Counted from the stretch's first letter, positions 1 to 7,146 are shown. The stretch is 11,648 bases of DNA from Thermofilum sp. (GCA_020832965.1 JAJHRM010000060.1:1-11648); one strand, 5' to 3'. Notes: generated from the letters alone by a model not told the origin. Translations and numbers: made by a program.

Positions 1-630
1 GTAAACGCGAAGGACAAGGATGGAGCTACCCCATTGCACTTCGCGGCCTCGAAAGGCTATCTGGATATTGTTGAATTGCTTCTCAAGAGTGGAGCGGATC
101 CAAGCATCGTAAACAGTTTAGGCCATACACCAGCCGAGCTAGCTGAAATAAATGGGCATAGAGAGATCGCAGTGTATATTAGAGACTGGTCTAGGAACAT
201 TCTGAGTGGAACCTTCGAGAAACCCAGAGAAAACCTAAAGCCAACTGAGCCTATGAATAGACAAATATCCGCAGGTGGCAAGATAGAAATAGTTGACGTA
301 GATTCCTCTAGCGTCCTTAGGGTTGGCGAGTGGAGTAAGCTGAGGATAGTACTTAGGGGTAAAGGCGTTTTCACACTGAAGCTTGAAGGAGACGTAGACT
401 ACATTTCAGAGGATTTTTACAATGTTAATGCTGAAGCCGGTGTCGAGTTAGCCGTAAAGCCTAGGATGCAGGGAGAAGTACCAGTAAAGGTAATAGCTGA
501 AGGCAATGAAGCAAAAACCTCCAAGCTTATATGGCTAAGAGTAGAATCTCCCAAGGCATGCCCCAAGTGTGGGGCACAAGTAGAGCCAGGAGCAAAATAT
601 TGCTGGAGGTGTGGGGCAAGGCTAGGTTAA
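1..630 (+). CDS. Ankyrin repeat / beta-sandwich / zinc-ribbon protein, 5' end outside window
   Basis: The frame is open from base 1, so the gene starts upstream and only the last 209 residues are seen. Visible residues 1-63 are the last two ankyrin repeats (DGATPLHFAASKGYLDIV, then GHTPAELAEINGHREIAVYI). A polar linker (about 64-95) leads to a roughly 85-residue all-beta domain (about 96-182) with the core LRVGEWSKLRIVLRG and a second conserved stretch near VKPRMQGEVPVKV. The C terminus (187-207) is a two-knuckle zinc ribbon, CPKCG then CWRCG, 12 residues apart. Closely matching beta and zinc domains occur in the 6280 gene, and the beta domain also in the 10038 kinase, so this is one family of adaptors. 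Ankyrin repeats generally bind proteins; partner and function are unknown. The gene is probably cytoplasmic, as no signal peptide or membrane span is visible in this part. Calling the middle domain a beta-sandwich is inference from alternating hydrophobic residues. Confidence 0.88.
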   Translation, partial: VNAKDKDGATPLHFAASKGYLDIVELLLKSGADPSIVNSLGHTPAELAEINGHREIAVYIRDWSRNILSGTFEKPRENLKPTEPMNRQISAGGKIEIVDVDSSSVLRVGEWSKLRIVLRGKGVFTLKLEGDVDYISEDFYNVNAEAGVELAVKPRMQGEVPVKVIAEGNEAKTSKLIWLRVESPKACPKCGAQVEPGAKYCWRCGARLG

Positions 631-680
631 AGGGCTCGTTACCTCTTTACAGGTGCGTTTAGTAGTATCAGGATGCCTTA

Positions 681-1172
681 ATGTATTACTCCAAGCCAAA
701 GGGGATGATGAAGATTTGTCCAAGATGCAAGAAAACCTACCCAGATTTTACTAGAGTATGTAGATTACCACACTGCCCTAACTGTGGTTCAACAAACTTG
801 GAGAAACCAGACTATTTTGAGTTCCTAGTTGTTGGTCTTCTTATGGGACCTTTTATGGTGTTGGGAGTATTATTCTTGCTTTTTTTGATTCTTGGTATTT
901 TACCATCTAAAGAGGTGTTTATGGGAACTAGTCTCCTTGGGGGTCCTATTTTTTTACTAGTTCTTGAACTGATCTTTGAAGGGAAATGGCATTGTAAAAA
1001 TTGTGATGAGAGATTTTATTTTCCTGTGCGAAATGTACCGTTAGTAACCTTAACTAATACGCAGGTACAGGGTTCAGGGATAGACGTGAAAGAAAATGTA
1101 TGCCCCGTTTGTGGTGCACCTGTTGAGCCTGGTGCGAAGTATTGTTGGAGGTGCGGGGCAAGATTGAGTTGA
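681..1172 (+). CDS. Small two-span membrane protein with multiple zinc knuckles
   Basis: This 163-residue protein has cysteines at 13, 16, 27, 32 and 35 (an N-terminal zinc-binding cluster), two hydrophobic spans at about 48-74 and 80-99, a lone CKNC knuckle at 105-108, and a C-terminal zinc ribbon (CPVCG at 141, CWRCG at 155) nearly identical to that of the gene before it. Both termini should lie on the same side of the membrane, presumably the cytoplasm, where zinc and reduced cysteines are expected. The ATG at 681 is taken as the start; ATGs at 705 and 708 would also keep all the cysteines. It follows the ankyrin gene by 50 bases on the same strand, without a strong TATA box between them, so cotranscription is possible. 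No enzyme motif is visible. It could tether other members of this locus to the membrane, but that is inference. Confidence 0.8.
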   Translation: MYYSKPKGMMKICPRCKKTYPDFTRVCRLPHCPNCGSTNLEKPDYFEFLVVGLLMGPFMVLGVLFLLFLILGILPSKEVFMGTSLLGGPIFLLVLELIFEGKWHCKNCDERFYFPVRNVPLVTLTNTQVQGSGIDVKENVCPVCGAPVEPGAKYCWRCGARLS

Positions 1173-1224
1173 GCGCAGGCATCAATATGCTTGGGTTGAG
1201 AATTTTTACTACCTTTTGAGCGAT

Positions 1225-1235
1225 ATTTATAAATA
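1225..1235 (+). promoter_or_regulatory. TATA-like box before the decayed gene
   Basis: The run ATTTATAAATA is a good archaeal TATA match in an otherwise non-coding stretch. A start about 25-27 bases downstream would fall near 1257, at the foot of a hairpin (ACCAC 1256-1260 pairing with GTGGT 1274-1278, and TTC with GAA inside). The remains of an open frame begin here, with GTG codons at 1274 and 1277. Confidence 0.45.
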
Positions 1236-1252
1236 TTCCTTGCTGTCATTAG

Positions 1253-1535
1253 GAGACCACGCTTCTTGAGGAAGTGGTGGGTAAAGATGAGGAGCTGTAC
1301 AAACTGTTAAGGGAGAGGGAAAAGTGTAAATGGGCTATTTCTCAGGCTTCGAGGCTTCTCAATGAGAGATAGATTTCCCCTACAACTTAAAGGGAGATAA
1401 CGTAGAGGCACATGAGGAGGCTTTTTGAGTTGTCTGATGAAGTTGAGCGTTAAGTCGTAGGAGCTTCATCAAACAATTTGGAATGCTTCGCGTGAGGCGC
1501 GGAGAACTGCAGAGACTCGTGAAACAAAACAATAG
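1253..1535 (+). pseudogene. Decayed helical-protein gene, frame-broken
   Basis: Four short stretches in successive frames read like parts of one helix-rich protein. They are 1253-1372 (includes DEELYKLLREREKCKWAISQ), 1372-1425 (DFPYNLKGDNVEAHEEAF), 1421-1453 (LFELSDEVER) and 1461-1535 (ELHQTIWNASREARRTAET). The break near 1422-1426 falls at a run of five T, where a one-base slip joins HEEA to RLFELSDEVER. The TAG at 1370 and TAA at 1451 end the other pieces. Codon choice and charge pattern in each piece look coding, while no single long frame spans them, so a degenerate gene is the simplest reading. The first piece alone could be a short peptide starting at GTG 1274 or 1277 behind the TATA box at 1225. 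The original family is not recognised. Confidence 0.4.
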
Positions 1536-1629
1536 ATTTTTAGGTTGTCTGTTGAAGTATTTTTTTCTTTTTTGGTTTTCAGAATCTTCTTCAATGATTG
1601 CATGTATTTGCTAATTATCTTTGAGAGAG

Positions 1630-1643
1630 GAAAATTTTTTAAA
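1630..1643 (+). promoter_or_regulatory. Promoter of the coiled-coil operon (BRE/TATA)
   Basis: A purine-rich stretch (GAGAGAGGAAAA) followed by TTTTTTAAA resembles an archaeal BRE/TATA pair. The TATA centre near 1639 is 28 bases from the ATG at 1667, so transcription should begin at or next to the start codon and the mRNA would be leaderless. No Shine-Dalgarno sequence precedes the ATG, which agrees with this. The bases from 1536 to 1629 are AT-rich with poly-T runs and show no convincing gene. Confidence 0.6.
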
Positions 1644-1666
1644 TTGTTTCATAGATTTTTATTTGT

Positions 1667-2542
1667 ATGAGTGACAGTTATTCCGTTCATCTGTCAAGTG
1701 TTACTTCTGCTATACGTTCTCTTGAGAGCGAGATAGAGGGTCTTAGGCGTAGCGTTGGGGCGCTTAGTGGCACAGTCGAGGATTTGCGTGATAGTATTTA
1801 TTCTTTGTCTCGTGATGTTGGCCAGTTAAGTGAACAGGTCGCCACGCTGGCTAAGCGGCAGGATGCTCTTGATTCTAGGTTGACTTCTCTTGGGAAGGCT
1901 GTTGAAGGTCTTGAGGGGAGCCTTTCGCGCAAGATAGATGCAGCGTCGGAGCGTATAGCCGATAGGCTTGATGTGTTTGAGGAATCGGTTGAGGGTGTTA
2001 AAAAAGAAGTGCAAAGGGGTAATAAGACTCTGCAAGACGTACGTGGCAGAGCCGAGGAAACATTCAAGTTGCTTGATGCCCTAAGTAATCTTGTTACGGG
2101 TCTTGAAGAAGAACTTAGAAGTGGTCTTGAAGATATTCATAAAGCCTTGAATACACTACATGAGAAGAGCGAGGATCTGTCAAGGAGTTTGGAGAAATCA
2201 GAAGAGACCATACAGATGTATATAGATAAGAAGAATAGCGAAGAGGTGGGGGTCATTACTAAGGGTTTCGGAGAGTTGATGGACAGGCTTAAGCTTCTTA
2301 ACGCATCGCTTGACGATTCTAGCAAGAGAAGCCTTGAAAAGCTGGATTCTGTGCGCGGGGAGCTAGCAGGAAGGCTTGAAAAGCTTCTAAGTGAGACTGA
2401 CACTCTCTACGAAGAGATTTGGGAGCTAGTAGCACTTCTCGAAGATTCAAGGCTTGAGCTTATCAATCTTCTCGACTCGCTTGGAAGCTCAGTTGATACA
2501 ATAAAAGAAAATGTTAATTTAAAACTCACAGAGGTGGCGTAA
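1667..2542 (+). CDS. Coiled-coil protein, 291 residues
   Basis: Almost the whole protein has heptad spacing of Leu/Ile/Val between charged residues (for example LEGSLSRKIDAASERI and LEKLLSETDTLYEEIWELV), predicting a long alpha-helical coiled coil. It has no cysteine, no nucleotide-binding motif, no signal peptide and no membrane span. The opening segment, about 1-60, repeats short units with the pattern S-x-x-V/I-x-x-L-x-x-x-V/I. The ATG at 1667 is supported by a TATA box 28 bases upstream. Its TAA is followed at once by the ATG of a second coiled-coil gene, so the two are an operon and plausible partners. SMC-like, tropomyosin-like or chemoreceptor-like repeats give similar low-complexity similarity, so homology to a named family cannot be claimed. 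A structural or scaffold role is inferred. Confidence 0.85.
   Translation: MSDSYSVHLSSVTSAIRSLESEIEGLRRSVGALSGTVEDLRDSIYSLSRDVGQLSEQVATLAKRQDALDSRLTSLGKAVEGLEGSLSRKIDAASERIADRLDVFEESVEGVKKEVQRGNKTLQDVRGRAEETFKLLDALSNLVTGLEEELRSGLEDIHKALNTLHEKSEDLSRSLEKSEETIQMYIDKKNSEEVGVITKGFGELMDRLKLLNASLDDSSKRSLEKLDSVRGELAGRLEKLLSETDTLYEEIWELVALLEDSRLELINLLDSLGSSVDTIKENVNLKLTEVA
2531..2537 (+). promoter_or_regulatory. Ribosome binding site for the second coiled-coil gene
   Basis: GAGGTGG lies inside the last codons of the preceding gene, five bases before the ATG at 2543. It complements the anti-Shine-Dalgarno end of archaeal 16S rRNA. The upstream TAA directly abuts this ATG, so translation of the pair is probably coupled. 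Confidence 0.6.
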
Positions 2543-4243
2543 ATGTCTCTCGATACTGTCCGCGAAAGAAGCAAAAAAGAAATAGAAAAAGTACAGAAAA
2601 AAATAAGTGAGGGTAAGGATCTTAGTCGAGATGAAGCAACCCTTGCACTTATAGATCTATCTTTCCCGTTTATTGAAGCAAAGTGGAATTCCGTCAGCCT
2701 TGAGGTCTCTAGGCTTGGAGAAAGCGTCAAGACTTTGTCTACATCTGTTGACTCGCTCAATAGGAACTTCTCAGAGAGAGGTGAAAATCTACTCCAAAAG
2801 GTTCAATCCTTAGCCACAAAGTTCGAAGAACAAGCTAAGAAGTTACTTGGAGACCTAGATAAGAGAATTGAGACGGCGAAGAAGTACGAGGAAAACCTTT
2901 ACTCAATGGCTCAACGTATACAGGGACTTGAAACTCGGGAGGCTCAAGTAGATAAAATGCTCCAGGAAGCTACACAGCTTAGATCAGCCCTCCAGTCCTC
3001 GAAGCAAGAACTTGAGACCAGGTTGAAGGAGTTCTCATCATTTTTTTCAGGCATACAAGAAACACTAAGAGAGTCCCACGGAGTCCTTGCAAAGCTTTCT
3101 GAGAGAGCTTCAGCAACGCTTCGTGATGTTGAAAAGAGAATAGATGAACTTAAGGTTTTGCAGACAAAGCTAGATGCTGAGAGAAACGATCTGGAAGCTT
3201 ACAGGAAAGAGCTGATGCAGAGGGAGGCGGATTTAGTTAAGCGTGAGAAAGAGTTCCAAGTCATATCTGCGAAGTTGGGTGAAATGAGAGAAGAGATATC
3301 TAGGCTTGAAGAGGCTAAAAAGAGGCTTGGCCAGGAACTAGAGAGCCTCGAGAAGAATATTCAGGAAAGACTTCCATGGCTTAACAAGAGAGAAAAGGAT
3401 TTAGCTGATGGAGAACAGAAGGTTATGGAGCTTCTCGAGAAGCTATCCGCAAGACAAGAAGATTTAAGGAAGCTGGGAGAAGAGCTTGAACGAAGACGGG
3501 TCGAGCTTAATGAGAGAGAGCTTGCCATTAAACAACACGAAGCCGAGTTGAAAAATTGGGAATCAAACCTGATAGAAAAAGAGAAAGAAGTTGAGAGACA
3601 TGAAGCTCTACTTAAAGAAAAGGAAAAAGCCTTATCAGAACGTGAGAAAGCCGTTGTCGCTGACGAGGAAAAAGCCAAAAATATGTTGCAAGACCTTTCA
3701 AAAAGGCTTGCATTTATAGAGGAGAAGGAAAAAGCCCTAACTGAGCGTAATCAGAAGCTCCAGGATTGGGAAAACAAGTTAAAAGAGTGGGAGGAAAGAC
3801 TCAAGGGATGGAGAGAGGAACTAGATCATATGAGCATTAGCCTTAATGAGAAAGAAAAGAGACTACTAGAGCGAGAAAAGGTGTTAGACGCACGAGAGGC
3901 CAAAGTCGAGGGGCAGATGAAAGAGCTACAGGAAGCAATGTTAAGGCTCGAGGAGGAGAGGAAAGCTCTTGAACAGGCTAAAGAAGAGCTTCGTAGGGGA
4001 AGAGCTTCTCTTGAGAGGGAGCGAGAAGCTCTGCTCTCTTCTTCGTTGAGGATTAATGCTAGGGCTCGTGAGCTGGACGAGAAAGAGCAGAGGCTCCGCG
4101 AGTTCGAGAAATCCCTAAAATCCAGGGAAGCTAGTTTTAATGAGCTGGAAAATCTAGTGAAACGTTTGCAGGAGGAAAGGGAGAAACTCACCCATCAGCT
4201 TGCGGAGTGTAGGGCTAAAGTAGAGCAAGTTGCTAAAGCCTAA
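2543..4243 (+). CDS. Long coiled-coil protein, 566 residues
   Basis: A roughly 45-residue non-coiled head (with SRDEATLALIDLSFPFIEAKW) precedes some 500 residues of near-continuous heptads, broken mainly by a LPW at about 277. The second half is extremely charged, with repeats built on EKEKAL(S/T)ERE-type units and a Trp-rich patch (WENKLKEWEERLKGW). One cysteine only, at about 556, close to the C terminus, so a disulphide or zinc site is unlikely. There is no Walker motif, so this is not an SMC or Rad50 ATPase, although its coil resembles theirs in composition. The start is set by the ATG abutting the previous stop, with GAGGTGG upstream. An extended rod, perhaps 70 nm if fully helical, working with the preceding gene product as scaffold or filament is an inference. 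The gene ends 11 bases from the convergent kinase. Confidence 0.87.
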   Translation: MSLDTVRERSKKEIEKVQKKISEGKDLSRDEATLALIDLSFPFIEAKWNSVSLEVSRLGESVKTLSTSVDSLNRNFSERGENLLQKVQSLATKFEEQAKKLLGDLDKRIETAKKYEENLYSMAQRIQGLETREAQVDKMLQEATQLRSALQSSKQELETRLKEFSSFFSGIQETLRESHGVLAKLSERASATLRDVEKRIDELKVLQTKLDAERNDLEAYRKELMQREADLVKREKEFQVISAKLGEMREEISRLEEAKKRLGQELESLEKNIQERLPWLNKREKDLADGEQKVMELLEKLSARQEDLRKLGEELERRRVELNERELAIKQHEAELKNWESNLIEKEKEVERHEALLKEKEKALSEREKAVVADEEKAKNMLQDLSKRLAFIEEKEKALTERNQKLQDWENKLKEWEERLKGWREELDHMSISLNEKEKRLLEREKVLDAREAKVEGQMKELQEAMLRLEEERKALEQAKEELRRGRASLEREREALLSSSLRINARARELDEKEQRLREFEKSLKSREASFNELENLVKRLQEEREKLTHQLAECRAKVEQVAKA

Positions 4244-4254
4244 ATAGTTTTGTG

Positions 4255-5775
4255 CTAGTGGATTCTCAATAGTATTTTTTCTATCTTTTCTAAAAAGATT
4301 TCCATTGTTGGGGGATCCTCGGAACGTGCCTCCAACACTATATCTCGTATTTGGTCAGGTAAGTTTCTAGTATCGTTTTCGTATAAACCAGAAACAAGGT
4401 CGAAGAGAACCCTCCCTAGGGCGTATACATCGGCTCGGCTATCTGGGGCAGGATGATAATAATGAGGTGTAAAGCCCACTATGTTTTGCGTTAATCTTTC
4501 ACGTAGAGCTGTTTGGAAGTCTGTCAGCACAACTCTTCCCTCGTTATCAATAAGAATGTTCTCAGGTTTTATATCGCCATGCTTCATGAAAACACGTCGC
4601 TCATAGCATTTCTCAAGGGTTTTTCCAACTTGAAGCGCAACAATCATAGCTTCGCGAATGCTCAATACTCTTTGTTCAGCGACATCCTTTAGGCTACCCT
4701 TTGGACAGTATTGTATGGCAATATATGGAATCTCAATAGTGTCCATTGCAGTTCGAACATCTGCAATATCACTCTCGTAGAAATCGACAAGGTGCAATAT
4801 ATGCTCGGTCTCTCTTATTTCCTTTATCTTTTTCAGTATTGACACTTCTTCTTCAATTAGTTTTTTGCTAATTTCTCCTGCTGTCAGAAATCTTATATTA
4901 GCCCCATTGACTAAGCATATTTCCTTGGGGATCTTGAGTGCTGCTTTTAATCCCTCTCTTTCTGCTAAAAACACTTGGAAAAAGCCTCCCTCCCCAAGGT
5001 GTCCAAGAATTCTCCATCCATTAACTGTATAGATTACAGTCATCCTCATGTATTTTGCACGTTCAGGGAGCTTTGCTAAAGACTCTATTGGCCTGTTCAT
5101 GTATAATTGTGATGGCAGAGGACCTGTAACTTCCCGAACAGGCGCCTCAACAGTTACGACCCCCTCGATTCCTATTCCAGGAAATTTGTATACAACACGG
5201 GCCGTCACGCGTTTGTCATGTACAAATACACGTGACTCCCACTTTGCAATGGATCGGGGAGAGACTTTGAGCCCTGTTGCAGATTTTAAAGGAACTGCGC
5301 CCTCTAGCGTGATTACTGCCTCAATTGGTAAGGGGGTTGAGTTCTCTATTAGAATTGACACTTTACCTTCTCCCCTCTCAGCTAGACATTCAACTGAAAC
5401 ACGAGGCTTTTCTTTACTAGCTTCCTTTGCCAATTCACTAATAGCTTTCTCTAGCTCATTAATGTTCCTGAAAGTTTTGCCCCTGAGTGCACCGATTACA
5501 TTATCAATTCCTGGTCTTTTAAGGAGACTTTCAGCACTATCCCGAGCTTTCTTGATGAAATTTATTATAAGTTTTTCGTTGCTTCCATTACTCATCATCT
5601 CTTTAACGCTTTCATCATAAAAGCTGGTATCTACCGGTAGTTTAGAAAGCGTTTTATGAAGTCTCCATAGCTCAATCGACAAAAGATAAACATTTCCCTT
5701 CCATCCATAGAGTTCCGCTAGCCGAGTATACTTTTCACGAAAAACGGATAGCCCTGCAGAGTCTGTCTCCTTCAT
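4255..5775 (-). CDS. Hanks-type Ser/Thr protein kinase with N-terminal helical and beta domains
   Basis: Using the ATG at 5775 the protein has 506 residues. Residues about 1-120 are helical, about 123-215 form an all-beta region (VSVECLAERGEGKVSILIEN and following) that may be a divergent copy of the beta module of its neighbours, and about 247-505 are a protein kinase domain. Visible kinase motifs are the glycine loop GEGGFFQV (261), the ATP lysine in ALKIP (281), HGDIKPEN (catalytic D401, N406), a metal-binding aspartate in DFQ (D419) where DFG is usual, and DSRADVYALG in place of the helix-F DxWxxG motif. The activation-segment APE motif is degraded to HPAP. The frame runs back to a TTG at 5883, but that segment is Cys-rich and unlike the rest, and the TATA-like box at 5808-5817 lies between them. 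It should phosphorylate Ser/Thr on unknown substrates; the phosphatase at 7242 is the obvious antagonist. Confidence 0.88.
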   Translation of the reverse strand: MKETDSAGLSVFREKYTRLAELYGWKGNVYLLSIELWRLHKTLSKLPVDTSFYDESVKEMMSNGSNEKLIINFIKKARDSAESLLKRPGIDNVIGALRGKTFRNINELEKAISELAKEASKEKPRVSVECLAERGEGKVSILIENSTPLPIEAVITLEGAVPLKSATGLKVSPRSIAKWESRVFVHDKRVTARVVYKFPGIGIEGVVTVEAPVREVTGPLPSQLYMNRPIESLAKLPERAKYMRMTVIYTVNGWRILGHLGEGGFFQVFLAEREGLKAALKIPKEICLVNGANIRFLTAGEISKKLIEEEVSILKKIKEIRETEHILHLVDFYESDIADVRTAMDTIEIPYIAIQYCPKGSLKDVAEQRVLSIREAMIVALQVGKTLEKCYERRVFMKHGDIKPENILIDNEGRVVLTDFQTALRERLTQNIVGFTPHYYHPAPDSRADVYALGRVLFDLVSGLYENDTRNLPDQIRDIVLEARSEDPPTMEIFLEKIEKILLRIH

Positions 5776-5807
5776 AAATATCCAATCAAGTAATACACTC
5801 ACAGAGC

Positions 5808-5817
5808 AAAAATTTTT
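5808..5817 (-). promoter_or_regulatory. TATA-like box of the kinase gene
   Basis: The palindromic run AAAAATTTTT is centred about 37 bases upstream of the ATG at 5775. A start site near 5787 would leave a leader of about ten bases. This placement is the main reason to reject the TTG at 5883 as the kinase start. The rest of 5818-6017 shows no gene on either strand that looks convincing. Confidence 0.4.
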
Positions 5818-6017
5818 CGATGTTAACATTTTTCTCGAGCACACGCAAAGTGTGCAACTCACTCGTAGGTGCACGCGTCCCAAATCTCAGCGGGAGACTT
5901 AGCGCCGTTAGAATGAAGCAAGAGCTTTCTTCGGTGCCAGCATTGCTCAAGGCATAGCAGAGTAACCAACAAGCATATGAATGCTGAGCGTGTGCCACAT
6001 TTGGTCTGTGGTGCTAT

Positions 6018-6242
6018 CTAAGCCTCAGCGGTTTTCCGCCTTTTAAGGGCTGCTATTTTAACGGCTTCGCGAAGCACCTCCAATAGCTTTTCAACTCTCT
6101 CTAAGAGCTCGGCAAGCCCCCTTATGCGCCTCCACGTCACTATTCTGGAGTTTCCGGTCGAAACCCTCTTCTCGTTAGAGGGCTTTGAAGCCTGGGTTGG
6201 CGCCCAGATGCACCCCTCTCGTTCCTTCGAGAGCGTAACGTA
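6018..6242 (-). pseudogene. Orphan C-terminal gene fragment, helical and basic
   Basis: A frame of 74 codons is open between an upstream TAG (6243-6245) and a TAG at 6018-6020, with no ATG and no good alternative start. Its translation ends in a clear amphipathic basic helix (LAELLERVEKLLEVLREAVK followed by Lys/Arg-rich residues), preceded by NSRIVTWRRIRG and CIWAPTQASKPSNEKRVSTG. Base and codon use (GAG, AGG, CTC, GCC) is like real coding sequence and richer in GC than the flanks. I read it as the 3' remnant of a gene whose 5' part was lost, possibly when the neighbouring chimera formed. The family is not recognised; a transposase tail is possible but unsupported. Confidence 0.4.
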
Positions 6243-6249
6243 CTAGTAA

Positions 6250-6260
6250 GGCATTTAACA
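6250..6260 (+). promoter_or_regulatory. TATA-like box of the chimeric gene
   Basis: GGCATTTAACA, with the purine-rich AGTAA before it, is centred about 24 bases upstream of the ATG at 6280, the spacing of a leaderless archaeal transcript. There is no Shine-Dalgarno sequence ahead of the ATG. Confidence 0.45.
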
Positions 6261-6279
6261 TCTAACGCTCATAATTCAG

Positions 6280-7146
6280 ATGATGAGTGATCGAGAAGAA
6301 TTGCTAAAAGCGACTCGAGAAGGAGACGTCCAAAAAGTTGAGGAACTATTGAGTAAAGGTGTCGATCCAAACGTTAAAGATGAAAATGGGCACGCGAGGC
6401 CTGAGACTGTTTGGAGCTCCTCCAAGGCGGTGACCAAGCTAGCGGAAGTCAAAGCCGCGCGGCTAGCAGAGGCAAAGGCTATTGTTAAGGGCTTGCCCGC
6501 AAGCCCTGGCGTGGCCTACGGCAAGGCGAAGGTCTGCCCGACGCTGGAAGACGCGAAGCAATTAATGCAGATAGGCGACATTCTAGTTACTAAGATGACA
6601 GATCCAGATTGGGTCCCGTACATGAGACTTGCTTCAGCAATCGTTACGGATGAAGGTGGAATGACTGCGCATGCCGCCATTGTCAGCAGGGAGTTGGGCA
6701 TACCCTGCATTGTGGGAACTAGGGTGGCCACCATGGTCATGAAGACTGGGGAGTACTATACCGTGGACGCTAGAGCAGGGATTGTCTACGAGGGCTACGT
6801 TGAGGATCTCTTGGGCAGGAAGGAGGAGCCGGTTGCGCTGCTACTGCCCCCGAGTATCGTCGGCGTTGAATGCTCAAGGCTCCGCGTTGGCGAGTGGGGT
6901 AAACTCATCGTTAAGCTTCGTGGCTCGGGTACTGCTTCATTGAGCCTTAAGGGCGACGTGGAGTGGCTGGATCCTGGACGTGTCCAGCTTTCCGGCGAAT
7001 CCGTGGTAGAGGTGCCAGTGAAGTCGAAGACAAGCGGTGAGCTACCTGTAAGGGTTGTTGTCAAGTCCCCGAGCGGGGAGGACGCCAAGATAACATGGTT
7101 GAAGGTGGAGGATAGGGCTGGAAAGTGCCCAGCCTGCGGTGCATAA
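6280..7146 (+). CDS. Chimera: ankyrin cap, PEP-synthase swivelling phosphohistidine domain, beta-sandwich, half zinc ribbon
   Basis: Residues 1-38 are an ankyrin N-terminal cap that matches the start of the 8214-9362 protein (REGDVQKVEELLSKGVDPNV). At residue 39 the ankyrin repeat, expected to continue GHTPLH, switches to ARPETVWSS, the conserved motif that ends the ATP-grasp part of phosphoenolpyruvate synthase. Residues about 65-175 are a full swivelling domain with GLPASPGVAYG, VTKMTDPDWVP and the phosphohistidine loop GGMTAHAAIVSRELG (His131). Residues about 190-276 are the locus beta-sandwich (LRVGEWGKLIVKLRG). A zinc ribbon begins (CPACGA) and is cut by TAA at 7144. Neither the ATP-grasp domain nor the PEP/pyruvate barrel is present, so it cannot be a complete PEP synthase; it could only carry or accept phosphate with partners. 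A second ATG at 6283 is equally possible. It may be a functional fusion or a decaying one. Confidence 0.85.
   Translation: MMSDREELLKATREGDVQKVEELLSKGVDPNVKDENGHARPETVWSSSKAVTKLAEVKAARLAEAKAIVKGLPASPGVAYGKAKVCPTLEDAKQLMQIGDILVTKMTDPDWVPYMRLASAIVTDEGGMTAHAAIVSRELGIPCIVGTRVATMVMKTGEYYTVDARAGIVYEGYVEDLLGRKEEPVALLLPPSIVGVECSRLRVGEWGKLIVKLRGSGTASLSLKGDVEWLDPGRVQLSGESVVEVPVKSKTSGELPVRVVVKSPSGEDAKITWLKVEDRAGKCPACGA

Noticed and set aside
1435..1471. C/D-box guide RNA suggested by TGATGA
   Set aside because: No well-placed CTGA D box and C'/D' pair follow, and the stretch reads better as part of a decayed gene.
2543..4243. SMC or Rad50 homologue
   Set aside because: Only the coiled coil is shared; Walker A, Walker B and signature motifs and the hinge are all absent.
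5048..5620. A 190-codon plus-strand frame opposite the kinase gene
   Set aside because: The translation is Ser/Leu-rich without domain features and mirrors the helical and beta parts of a well-supported kinase.
5776..5883. N-terminal extension of the kinase to a TTG
   Set aside because: The added 36 residues are cysteine-rich and unlike the rest, the start codon is weak, and a TATA-like element lies inside the extension.
5786..5998. A 70-codon minus-strand frame upstream of the kinase
   Set aside because: Cysteine- and serine-rich with no coding bias, overlapping the kinase promoter; no domain is visible.
5860..6017. Possible IS200/IS605-type element remnant
   Set aside because: Some short repeats such as CTCAGCGG occur twice, but no TnpA or TnpB motif or paired end structure is present.
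6024..6040. GC-rich hairpin GCGG-TTTT-CCGC as a terminator or insertion-sequence end
   Set aside because: The stem is only four pairs, it lies within the coding-like orphan fragment, and no matching second end or transposase was found.
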